Positions 34,324-41,881 of a stretch of 64,000 nt of DNA are shown here, piece by piece. Source of the stretch: UBA2767 sp965228625 (GTDB lineage Bacteria > Pseudomonadota > Alphaproteobacteria > Rhizobiales > Methyloligellaceae); NCBI GenBank assembly GCA_965228625.1, contig OZ245829.1, positions 4,856,362 to 4,920,361 on the forward strand, given 5' to 3'. A model generated the notes under the pieces. That model searched no databases and had not been told where the DNA came from. It worked only from the letters and a program-made list of their open reading frames with translations. The translations under genes and the position numbers were made by a program. The first letter of the stretch is position 1. Each line of letters begins with the position of its first letter.

Positions 34324-35673
34324 TTAATATGCCGAGGCTGTGGCGCCGACCCGGTCGCGGCCGTAGATGTCGCGGCGGAAGTTCACCGTTCCGTCTTTCG
34401 TGGCCCATGCGGTGACGTAAACGAAGTACACCGGAACGCGGCGTTTGAGCGAAACATCCTTCCGCACGCCGTTCTGTTCCAGTTGCGCGACCTTTCCGAA
34501 ATCCCAGCCGCTATTTGGTTGCAGCAACCAGGTAACGAGTTGTTTGACGTTCTGAACCCGAACGCATCCCGAACTGTGCGCACGGAAGTTGCGCGCGAAC
34601 AGGCTCTTGGACGGCGTGTCGTGCATGTACACGGAATGGGCGTTGTGGAAATTGATCTTCACAAAGCCCATGGAGTTGTCTTTCCACGGCTCCTGGCGGT
34701 ACCGGTACGAATAGACTGCCGGCGAGTTCCAGTTGATGCTGCGCGGATCCAGTTTCTTGCCGCCCTTGAACGCATCGATGCGGTACTCGCTCAGGATGTC
34801 CTTTCCCCGATGCGCGTACAGACGTGCCTTGGGCACCAGATCCTTGCGGACGATGCTCTGCGGGATGTTCCAGTACGGGTTGAAATTGATCTGGTGGATA
34901 TGGCTGCGCAGGATGGGTGTCCTGCGATCCACCTTGCCGACGACCGCGGCATGCCGCGAAATCACCTGGTCGTTTTCCACCGCCTCTATCTGCGCCGCGG
35001 GGATGTTGACGACCACGTATTTCTTGGCTGCGGAGTTCGAGTGTTTGCGCAGGCGCGCAAGATTGGTCTTGAGCTGCTGCAACCGTGCCTTGGCCGGAAC
35101 GTTCAGCGCAAGGATCGTGGATTTGTCGAGGGCGCCGGTCGGCTTCAATCCATGACGTACCTGAAACCGCCTGATCCCCTCGCTCACACGATAGTCGTAT
35201 CGTGCCGAGTATCGGCGGGAGGGTGGCAGATCGCGGCTCAGCTCGAGACGCCGGCGAAGGAGAACCACGGCACGATGGCGAGTGCCCTGCCTCAGCCGCA
35301 GCATCGGGATCGGCTTCCATCCGCCACTGGCAACGATCGCTTGGTACTGCTTGATCGCGGCCGAGAGCGGCGCGAGGTTGGATTTCGAGAGCGTCGGGTG
35401 GCCAACGGGAAGCTGAGCTTCCCAGGACCGTCTGAGCGGGCGATCGTGAGACCCGTACAAGCGGTCCGGATTACCCCAGTTCTGGCCCCATCGTTCCGAG
35501 CCGACGTCAGCCGACGCTCCGCGCGCCACCACGAGCGTGGTGATGAGAGCGATGCCGACAACGATGTGGGTGATTGATTTTCTGGTCGTACGCAAAACCT
35601 TGACCGGCACTTCTACTGTCCTCACTTCCGGGGCCCTTCCGGGCAGCAAAATAACGCGCTGTTTCATTACCAT
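34324..35673 (-). CDS. ldtP: L,D-transpeptidase with peptidoglycan-binding domain (LdtP-like)
   Basis: This 449-residue envelope enzyme makes 3-3 crosslinks in peptidoglycan or anchors proteins to it. After a positively charged tail, a hydrophobic segment near residues 34-55 (THIVVGIALITTLVVA) serves as signal or anchor. A PG_binding_1 domain follows (SEGIRRFQVRHGLKPTGALD near residue 165). The YkuD-type catalytic domain holds NPYWNIPQSIVRKDLVPKA and the active-site motif HSSGCVRVQN. The domain is the large YcbB-like form. The regulator gene ldtR lies upstream on the same strand, matching the ldtR-ldtP pair of Liberibacter and other Rhizobiales. The symbol is assigned by that context. Confidence 0.9.
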   Translation of the reverse strand: MVMKQRVILLPGRAPEVRTVEVPVKVLRTTRKSITHIVVGIALITTLVVARGASADVGSERWGQNWGNPDRLYGSHDRPLRRSWEAQLPVGHPTLSKSNLAPLSAAIKQYQAIVASGGWKPIPMLRLRQGTRHRAVVLLRRRLELSRDLPPSRRYSARYDYRVSEGIRRFQVRHGLKPTGALDKSTILALNVPAKARLQQLKTNLARLRKHSNSAAKKYVVVNIPAAQIEAVENDQVISRHAAVVGKVDRRTPILRSHIHQINFNPYWNIPQSIVRKDLVPKARLYAHRGKDILSEYRIDAFKGGKKLDPRSINWNSPAVYSYRYRQEPWKDNSMGFVKINFHNAHSVYMHDTPSKSLFARNFRAHSSGCVRVQNVKQLVTWLLQPNSGWDFGKVAQLEQNGVRKDVSLKRRVPVYFVYVTAWATKDGTVNFRRDIYGRDRVGATASAY

Positions 35674-35824
35674 AGGCTCCGGGTGGTTAACAAAGCCCGA
35701 CTGGTTGTCTCATTTTCGTTATTGCGCGTGAGTTCGGCCATGCGTGCCGTGAGTCTTCCCCGATTCGCGCTCGCACACTGACAATGGATTTTGGCGAAAA
35801 TTCGCGAGCCCTGTGCAAAACATG

Positions 35825-35855
35825 AAAAACCCCCGGGGTCAGAAGACCCCGGGGG
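35825..35855 (-). terminator. Intrinsic terminator downstream of ldtR
   Basis: CCCCCGGGGTC (35830-35840) and GACCCCGGGGG (35845-35855) form a perfect 11-bp stem with loop AGAA. On the minus strand the hairpin is followed by TTTTT, so it ends the ldtR transcript 27 bp after its stop. The L,D-transpeptidase gene beyond it therefore needs its own promoter at about 35674-35824. Confidence 0.92.
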
Positions 35856-35881
35856 CGAAGGTGGCTGACAGATGTATCAAA

Positions 35882-36388
35882 TCACAACCGATAGCGGATC
35901 TGATCACCCCAGAAGCGTTCCATGCGGAACAGCGAATCGTTCATCGCATCAAGGTCTGCACCATTGATGCCGCCAACCTTCTCGAGCGACTTCATTTGCC
36001 GGTCATAAAGATCGTTGATCACCTGGCAGATTTCCTTACCCTTCTCGGTCAAGCTGACCCGCACCGAACGGCGGTCGCTTGTCGAGCGCTGGTGAAGGAT
36101 ATACCCGGCCTCAACGAGCTTTTTCAGGTTGTACGACACGTTCGAACCGAGATAGTAGCCACGGCTTCTCAGCTCGCCCGCGGTCAATTCCGCATCCCCG
36201 ATGTTGAACAGCAGCAAAGCTTGCACGCTGTTCACCTTCGAATGTCCGAGACGCTCGAACTCGTCCTTGATGACGTCGAGCAACAGCCGATGCAGCCGCT
36301 CGATCATCCGGAGCGATTTGAGGTACTGGTCCTTGATATTGTTGTTATCGACCGGCTCCTCATGAGTCATGTCATATGCGACGCTCAT
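35882..36388 (-). CDS. ldtR: MarR-family regulator LdtR
   Basis: This 168-residue winged-helix regulator has a dimerisation helix YLKSLRMIERLHRLLLDVIKDEFERLG, then NSVQALLLFNIGDAELTAGELRSRGYYLGSNVSYNLKKL split over the recognition helices. The wing is RSTSDRRSVRVSLTEKGKEI. The RGYYLGSNVSYNLKKLVE stretch is strongly conserved among rhizobial LdtR proteins, which control L,D-transpeptidase, osmotic-stress and motility genes. The neighbouring gene encodes an L,D-transpeptidase, which supports the name. A strong terminator follows. Direct repeats related to GGCTTAA lie upstream at 36444-36474 and may be regulator sites. Confidence 0.88.
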   Translation of the reverse strand: MSVAYDMTHEEPVDNNNIKDQYLKSLRMIERLHRLLLDVIKDEFERLGHSKVNSVQALLLFNIGDAELTAGELRSRGYYLGSNVSYNLKKLVEAGYILHQRSTSDRRSVRVSLTEKGKEICQVINDLYDRQMKSLEKVGGINGADLDAMNDSLFRMERFWGDQIRYRL

Positions 36389-36443
36389 ACCTGCCTCTTT
36401 TGTTTGTAAGTCTCCCCTTATGCGACAGGAGAGTACGCGAGGC

Positions 36444-36474
36444 GGGCTAAGATGGGCTTAAGGGGATAGCTTAA
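36444..36474. promoter_or_regulatory. GGCTTAA-like direct repeats upstream of ldtR
   Basis: GGGCTAA (36444-36450), GGGCTTAA (36454-36461) and TAGCTTAAAA (36465-36474) form three similar units at 10-13 bp periods, close to one turn of the helix. They lie 56-86 bp upstream of the ldtR start. Such phasing suits cooperative binding of a regulator to one DNA face. The binder is unknown. Confidence 0.35.
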
Positions 36475-36501
36475 AATCCCGTAAACAGGCGGGACGGAAG
36501 T

Positions 36502-37566
36502 TCAGGCAAACGGGTTCACCGGCCGGAAGCCCGGAACGTCCTTTCCGGCGAAGATCGCGTCAACCGCCTCGTCGCTCACATCCTCGAGGCGTTTCGGTGA
36601 CCAGTTCGGTTCGCCGTCCTTTTCCACCAGCAGGGCGCGAACACCCTCATAGAGCTCATCCCCCGTCAAAAAGGCATAGGCGACACGCGCTTCGATGATC
36701 AGGGCGGCGTCGAGAGACAAACGGCCGAATGCGGTAACCTGGCGGAACGCGACCTTGAGACTGAGCGGCGAATTCTTGCGGATTGCCGCCGCGGTATCGG
36801 CTGCCCACTTGCGTTCATCACCGTCAGCGCTGTCGAGGGATGCGAGAATGTCCTCGACGGATGCATGCGAGAAGTGCCGGTCGATCTGATACTGCATATT
36901 GAGGAGCTCGGAGGGGCCGGGGTCCACGTGCCGGCTGTCGAGCACCGGATCGATCGGTTCCGCGTCGGACATGGCGTCGCAAATGGCGTCGAACTCGGAC
37001 GCGTCGATGCAATGGGTCAGAAGCCCCAGCGCGTATGCATCGGCGCGATCGATCGCGTTCCCCGTGAGGGCGAGGTACAACCCGATCTGTCCGGGCAAGC
37101 GCGGCAGAAAGAAGGTGGCGCCGATATCCGGAAAGAAACCAATGCGCACCTCCGGCATGGCAAAGCTGTAATTCTCACCGGCGACCTTGTGGGTGCCGTA
37201 GAGCGACGCGCCGACCCCGCCGCCGAAAACGATGCCGTCCATCAGCGCCACGTGCGGCTTCATGAACCGGTCGAGCGTCCAGTTGTGCTGATACTCGCTG
37301 GTGTATTTCTCCAGGATCGTGTCGATATTGCCGGACGTTTTCGCCTCGTAGATCGCCTTGAGATCGCCGCCGCTGCAGAACGCCCGGTCCGATGTCGATT
37401 GCAGGATTGCTCCGTAGACATACGGGTCCACCGCCCATTTTATGTAGGAGGCCTCGAGGTCGGCGATCATGTCGTAGTTCAGTGCGTTGAGCGCCTTTGG
37501 ACGGTTCAGGGTCGCCACGCCGCACCGGTCGCGCTGTTCCAGCAACAGTTCTTGGTTTTCGCTCAT
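36502..37566 (-). CDS. Enoyl-CoA hydratase/isomerase family, 3-hydroxyisobutyryl-CoA hydrolase type
   Basis: This 354-residue crotonase-fold protein has RPKALNALNYDMIADLE, DRAFCSGGDLKAIYE, VALMDGIVFGGGVGASLYG, and FAMPEVRIGFFPDIGATFFLPRL. The pattern GIVFGGGVG with PEVRIGFFPDIG and the extra C-terminal ~90 residues (ARVAYAFLTGDELYEGVRALLVEKDGEPNW) identify the 3-hydroxyisobutyryl-CoA hydrolase subgroup of valine catabolism. A simple enoyl-CoA hydratase would be about 260 residues. The ATG at 37566 (MSENQELLLEQ) is preferred over 37593. It is transcribed away from the extensin-like gene with a 122-bp intergenic space. The exact substrate is inferred from the family. Confidence 0.88.
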   Translation of the reverse strand: MSENQELLLEQRDRCGVATLNRPKALNALNYDMIADLEASYIKWAVDPYVYGAILQSTSDRAFCSGGDLKAIYEAKTSGNIDTILEKYTSEYQHNWTLDRFMKPHVALMDGIVFGGGVGASLYGTHKVAGENYSFAMPEVRIGFFPDIGATFFLPRLPGQIGLYLALTGNAIDRADAYALGLLTHCIDASEFDAICDAMSDAEPIDPVLDSRHVDPGPSELLNMQYQIDRHFSHASVEDILASLDSADGDERKWAADTAAAIRKNSPLSLKVAFRQVTAFGRLSLDAALIIEARVAYAFLTGDELYEGVRALLVEKDGEPNWSPKRLEDVSDEAVDAIFAGKDVPGFRPVNPFA

Positions 37567-37688
37567 GGGTCCCCATCTCATACATGACCGCAATCCGGCG
37601 GTCAGGAGCTATACACCGGCGGCACAATTCCTCAAGGTGTAGCGCCGCATTTTTGACGATTCTTCGCAACTGCCGGAATACGCTGACG

Positions 37689-38741
37689 ATGTCAGGACGA
37701 TCCGCTTTACTTGTTGCAGCACTTGTCTGCATGCCGTGCGCGGTCACGGCGCAGGCCCCTGCGCCCGAAAAACCGGACGCCGCCGTAGTGGAAGTGCCCC
37801 CGCCGGTGCGCAACCCGAACATGCCGGGTGCGGTCACGGCGCACGCCCCCGAACCGGAAAAACCGGATTCTGCCGCGGTGGATGTGCCCCTGCCGGTGCG
37901 CAATCCGAAGCGGCTCGAACCACCCCCTCCCCCGCATCCGCGCGATAGGGAGGCGCCCGAATGGACCGCGCAGGAGATCCAGGCCGAAACCGACCGCTGC
38001 GAAATGATGCTGGCCGACATCGGCGTCGATTACGAGCCGTTGGCGCCGATCCGCGAGGGTGTTTGCGGCGCGCCGGCGCCGATCAAGCTGCGGTCCGTCG
38101 GCAAGGAACGCAAGATATCCATCGATCCGCCTGCGCGCGTGACATGCGGATTGGCCGCAACATTGAGTGCCTGGGTCGATGATGTTGTTCAGCCGTCCGC
38201 GCGGAAGCACCTGGGCAGTGACATTGTTTCGATCCGGAACGTGGCCTCCTATGTCTGCCGCAACCGCTACAATGCGCCGGGCAAACGGATCTCCGAGCAC
38301 GCACACGCCAATGCGCTCGATATGGCGTCGTTCAAGACGGCGGATGGCAAGACGGTCAGCGTGCTGGATGATTGGGCATTGCCGCCTGAAAAGCTGCCCG
38401 AAGAGAGCGCACCCAAGTCTGCCGTAAACGAAGCGTCCGCTGACACGTCGGTCGCAAAGGCTCCCGAGACCGGAGTCGTGCACACCGGAAAGGACGGCAA
38501 ACCGCCGGGTCCGGCGGAAGGCACGGCGATCGAAAAGACCGAAGACAAGCCGGAAGGCACGGGGACGGAGGATGCTCCCGAGGAGCCGCCCTACCGGCCG
38601 GAATCCGCGTTCCTGTTCGAGATTCACGACGGCGCGTGCAGGCTGTTCGGGACGGTTCTGGGACCGCTCGCCAACGCGGCACACAAGGATCACTTCCACT
38701 ATGACCTCGCGGCGCGCAAACGCAGCAACTATTGCGAGTAG
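37689..38741 (+). CDS. Extensin-like C-terminal domain protein
   Basis: This 350-residue exported protein begins with a signal peptide (SALLVAALVCMPCAVTAQA, cleavage near residue 21). A proline-rich linker with two tandem 30-residue copies follows, and then the extensin-like domain, with CEMMLADIGVDYEPLAPIREGVCGAP, the GLAATLSAWVDDVV segment, ISEHAHANALDMASF and a C-terminal HKDHFHYDLA. The paired histidines resemble those of D,D-/L,D-carboxypeptidase-like metal proteins, so a murein-related role in the periplasm is possible. An acidic/proline-rich insertion of about 65 residues splits the domain (KLPEESAPKSA to EEPPYRPES). Cysteines flank the domain and may form disulfides. Confidence 0.82.
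   Translation: MSGRSALLVAALVCMPCAVTAQAPAPEKPDAAVVEVPPPVRNPNMPGAVTAHAPEPEKPDSAAVDVPLPVRNPKRLEPPPPPHPRDREAPEWTAQEIQAETDRCEMMLADIGVDYEPLAPIREGVCGAPAPIKLRSVGKERKISIDPPARVTCGLAATLSAWVDDVVQPSARKHLGSDIVSIRNVASYVCRNRYNAPGKRISEHAHANALDMASFKTADGKTVSVLDDWALPPEKLPEESAPKSAVNEASADTSVAKAPETGVVHTGKDGKPPGPAEGTAIEKTEDKPEGTGTEDAPEEPPYRPESAFLFEIHDGACRLFGTVLGPLANAAHKDHFHYDLAARKRSNYCE
37740..37919 (+). repeat. Tandem 90-bp repeat within the extensin-like gene
   Basis: Two copies (37740-37829 and 37830-37919) both begin GCGGTCACGGCGCA and encode AVTA, then APxPEKPD, then VPxPVRNPxxxx-type residues. The period is 90 bp (30 residues), so the reading frame is kept. The first copy overlaps the end of the signal peptide (AVTAQA) and the second is in the linker. 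The copies have diverged at several positions, so the duplication is not very recent. Confidence 0.88.
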
Positions 38742-38849
38742 CTGTGCGTTGCCGCCAAGCCGGTAACGTTCCTGGCCAAGCGGACTGGTTTGACGGTTCG
38801 GGGAGTGATAGGTTTTCGGACTTGAACGTAAACCAAGTTGTGTTCTGCC

Positions 38850-39929
38850 ATGTCCTCCACCAACCGCCCCATTTCACTTGGCGCCGAGCGCGCCAAAAGA
38901 GACGAAACCACGACCGTTCCCTCCGACGAGGCAGGCGGGCCGGGCTTCCCGTCTGTCCGCATGCGGCGCAACCGCCGGGCCGACTGGTCACGCCGGTTGG
39001 TCGCGGAAAACACGCTTACCTGCGATGACCTGATCTGGCCAATTTTCGTCGTGGATGGCGAAAACGTGCGCACGCCGGTCGACTCCATGCCCGGCGTGGA
39101 CCGGCTGTCCGTGGATCAGGCTGTGGAGGCGGCATTCGAGGCGGCGGACTTGAACATCCCGGCCATGGCGGTTTTTCCCTATACCGAACCGGCGCTGCGG
39201 GACGACGCCGGATCCCAGGCGTTCAATGCGGACAATCTCGTCTGCCAGGCGGTCCGCGCGATTAAGGAAAAAGTGCCGCAAATCGGTCTGATCTGCGATG
39301 TCGCACTCGACCCCTACACGAGCCATGGTCATGACGGCTTGCTGAGCGGCGACCAGATCGACAATGACCGTTCGCTCGACGCACTGGTACGCCAGGCGCT
39401 CGTACAGACCGAGGCGGGCGCGGACATCATCGCGCCGTCGGACATGATGGATGGACGCGTCGGCGCGATCCGGACGGCCCTGGAGCAGGCCGGGCACACG
39501 GACACGCAGATCATGGCCTATGCCGCCAAATACGCGTCTGCGTTCTACGGCCCGTTCCGTGATGCGACCGGTTCCACCGCAACCCTGAAGGGTGACAAGC
39601 GCACCTATCAGATGGATCCGTCGAATACAGACGAGGCGCTGCGCGAGGTCGAACTCGACGTGGGCGAAGGCGCGGACATGGTGATGGTCAAACCCGGCCT
39701 CCCCTATCTCGACATCGTGCGCCGCGTGAAGGACACCTTCGCGATGCCCACATTCGTGTACCAGGTGTCCGGTGAATACGCGATGCTGATGGCGGCGGCG
39801 AAAAACGGCTGGCTCGACGGCGACCGCGTCATTCTGGAGAGCCTCATCGCCTTCAAGCGCGCAGGGGCCGACGGCATTCTGAGTTACTTCGCGCCCCAGG
39901 CCGCCCGTCTCATCACGCAGGCCCGGTGA
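38850..39929 (+). CDS. hemB: Delta-aminolevulinic acid dehydratase (porphobilinogen synthase)
   Basis: This 359-residue enzyme joins two aminolevulinate molecules to porphobilinogen. It has RMRRNRRADWSRRLVAENTL, DLIWPIFVVDGEN, ICDVALDPYTSHGHDGLL, ADIIAPSDMMDGRVGAIR, the active-site lysine in YAAKYASAFYGPFRDA, and MVKPGLPYLDIVR with VYQVSGEYAM. The metal site has the DVALDPYTSHGHDG pattern rather than the zinc-cysteine cluster, so it is the Mg-dependent type. The ATG at 38850 (MSSTNRPISL) is preferred over 38838. Only one base separates its stop from the threonine ammonia-lyase GTG start. Confidence 0.96.
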   Translation: MSSTNRPISLGAERAKRDETTTVPSDEAGGPGFPSVRMRRNRRADWSRRLVAENTLTCDDLIWPIFVVDGENVRTPVDSMPGVDRLSVDQAVEAAFEAADLNIPAMAVFPYTEPALRDDAGSQAFNADNLVCQAVRAIKEKVPQIGLICDVALDPYTSHGHDGLLSGDQIDNDRSLDALVRQALVQTEAGADIIAPSDMMDGRVGAIRTALEQAGHTDTQIMAYAAKYASAFYGPFRDATGSTATLKGDKRTYQMDPSNTDEALREVELDVGEGADMVMVKPGLPYLDIVRRVKDTFAMPTFVYQVSGEYAMLMAAAKNGWLDGDRVILESLIAFKRAGADGILSYFAPQAARLITQAR

Positions 39930-39930
39930 G

Positions 39931-41193
39931 GTGGCGGTTGCCGAGGAGAAGTCGCCCGCATATGCCACATCACTGGCAGATATCCAGAGCGCGGCGGACG
40001 TCCTCAAGGGACATGTGGTTCGCACGCCGTTGATCGCGGCGTCCAAGCTCTCCGCTCTGACCGGCGCGGAGATCTTCATCAAGTACGAGAATCTCCAGTT
40101 CACCAATTCGTTCAAGGATCGCGGCGCTTACCTCAAGCTCGATTCACTCACCGGCGAGGAGCGCAAGCGCGGCGTCATTGCGATCTCGGCGGGCAATCAC
40201 GCGCAGGCTGTCGCCTATCATGCGAGCCGGCTGGACATCCCTGCCGTCATCGTCATGCCGGAGGGCACGCCGTTCGTGAAAATCGGGAATACCGAAGCCC
40301 TCGGCGCGGAAGTCGTTCTTGCCGGAGAAACGCTGACCGAGTCGCGCGGGACCGCCGATAAAATCGCAAGAGAGCGCAATCTCACTTTCGTACACCCGTA
40401 TGACGACCCGCTGGTCATTACCGGCCAGGGCACGGTCGGCCTCGAGATGCTTGCCGACCAGCCGGACCTCGACATGATCATCGTTCCGATTGGCGGTGGC
40501 GGGTTGATTGCCGGTTGCGCAATCGCCGCAAAGGCACTGAAACCCGGCATCGAGATCATCGGTGTCGAAGCGGAGTTCTTCCCCTCGATGCATCATGGGG
40601 TGCGTGGCGAGGAGCCGACTTGCGGGGGGCAGACCCTCGCCGAGGGCATTGCCGTCAAGAAGGCCGGCGAGCTGACGATGCCGATTGTGCGGGATCTCGT
40701 TTCCGACATCATCCTCGTCGATGAGGCGGAGATTGAGCGTGCGGTTTGCACGCTCCAGACAATCCAGAAAACAACGGCGGAAGGGGCTGGTGCGGCTGCT
40801 CTTGCAGCGATTTCCAGAGAGCCGGAACGGTTCAAAGGCAAGAAGGTCGGAGTTGTGCTGACAGGCGGGAACATCGATCCGCGCATGCTCGCCTCGATAG
40901 TGGTACGCGGTCTCCAGAACGAGGAGAAAATCGTCTCGCTTCGGTTGAGGATCACGGACAAGCCGGGCGAGCTTGGATCGATCGCGTCCATGCTCGGCAA
41001 GGCGGGTGCGAACATCCTCGAGGTTTCACATCGCCGGACATTTCTCGATGTGCCGGCAAAAGGCGCAACGCTCGATATCGTCCTCGAGACCAAGGACGCC
41101 GCCCATGCGGCACAGGTCATGGACGAAATGCGCAAGGCCGGATTCAAGGTCGAACGGCGCTCCGGCTCCGATGGCGCGTTCGGCGCATTCTAG
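39931..41193 (+). CDS. ilvA: Threonine ammonia-lyase
   Basis: This 420-residue PLP enzyme deaminates threonine to 2-oxobutyrate for isoleucine synthesis or catabolism. It has VRTPLIAASKLSALTG, the PLP lysine in ENLQFTNSFKDRGAYLKL, SAGNHAQAVAYHA, and the glycine loop VPIGGGGLIAGCA. A single ACT-like domain fills the C-terminus (residues about 330-410: VSLRLRITDKPGELGSIASML and ANILEVSHRR). That single regulatory domain is the shorter TdcB/IlvA1 arrangement. The start is a GTG one base after the hemB stop, so translational coupling is likely. Biosynthetic and catabolic roles cannot be separated from sequence. Confidence 0.93.
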   Translation: MAVAEEKSPAYATSLADIQSAADVLKGHVVRTPLIAASKLSALTGAEIFIKYENLQFTNSFKDRGAYLKLDSLTGEERKRGVIAISAGNHAQAVAYHASRLDIPAVIVMPEGTPFVKIGNTEALGAEVVLAGETLTESRGTADKIARERNLTFVHPYDDPLVITGQGTVGLEMLADQPDLDMIIVPIGGGGLIAGCAIAAKALKPGIEIIGVEAEFFPSMHHGVRGEEPTCGGQTLAEGIAVKKAGELTMPIVRDLVSDIILVDEAEIERAVCTLQTIQKTTAEGAGAAALAAISREPERFKGKKVGVVLTGGNIDPRMLASIVVRGLQNEEKIVSLRLRITDKPGELGSIASMLGKAGANILEVSHRRTFLDVPAKGATLDIVLETKDAAHAAQVMDEMRKAGFKVERRSGSDGAFGAF

Positions 41194-41281
41194 GGGGCCG
41201 ACCGGACCGGCCCTTGCCCCGCCTGTCCATCGTCACCATCTGTAAGGTCGCGATTGACCCTTGCAGGAGGTTCAAAAATCC

Positions 41282-41815
41282 ATGGCAACCGAGTCGGCCC
41301 GCAATCAAGGCCAGCAGGACGTGAGCTTCGAAATGGCGGACAAGCCTCACGCCTACGATCCGGTCTCGCAGAGCGAGTATTTCGAAGGCGTGCTGAGCCG
41401 CCGCGTCTTGGCGTTTCTGATCGATGTGGTGATCATTTTTTCGCTGACCATCGTGGCCTATATGGTGGTGCTGGTCGCCGGGATTTTCACGCTCGGGCTG
41501 GCCTGGCTCCTGCTCGGCCTCGCTTTTCCGGTGATCGCGCTTGCCTACAGCGCCATCACGCTCAGCGCGCCCCAGTCTGCGACCATCGGCATGCGCGTAA
41601 CCGATTTGCAGATGCGAACCTGGTACGGTGCGCGCATGTATGCGCTTCTCGGCGCGTTTCATGCGGTGCTGTTCTACATCTCGGTTACGGTCATCACGCC
41701 GCTTGTGCTGCTCATCGCCCCGTTCAATGCGCGCAAGCGCTGCCTGCATGATTTCCTGGCCGGAGTCGTCGTCATCAATTCCGACGAGCGGGCCGAGGTT
41801 TACAGACGCCTCTAG
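41282..41815 (+). CDS. RDD-family membrane protein
   Basis: This 177-residue protein has the RDD domain: SRRVLAFLIDVVIIFSLTIV (the R and D of the motif, with the first helix), a second helix pair around YMVVLVAGIFTLGLAWLLLGLAFP, and TIGMRVTDLQMRTW. A long hydrophobic stretch and a C-terminal RKRCLHDFLAGVVVI end the domain. Its function is unknown; some relatives act in transport or ion homeostasis. The ATG at 41282 follows AGGAGG at 41266-41271. It lies in the run hemB-ilvA-RDD-SLC13-aminoacyltransferase, an order seen in part in Rhizobiales. Confidence 0.85.
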   Translation: MATESARNQGQQDVSFEMADKPHAYDPVSQSEYFEGVLSRRVLAFLIDVVIIFSLTIVAYMVVLVAGIFTLGLAWLLLGLAFPVIALAYSAITLSAPQSATIGMRVTDLQMRTWYGARMYALLGAFHAVLFYISVTVITPLVLLIAPFNARKRCLHDFLAGVVVINSDERAEVYRRL

Positions 41816-41881
41816 AGAGCTTTCCACATCCACGTGAGATTGGTGGCGATGGCAGGGTGATTCTGCCCTAGTATCCGGGGC

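Noticed and set aside
34300..34325. A possible FNR/Anr box (TTGATCCAGGTTAAT) in the gap upstream of hemA.
   Set aside because: Only one half matches TTGAT; the other half is not ATCAA. It also lies about 200 bp from the hemA start.
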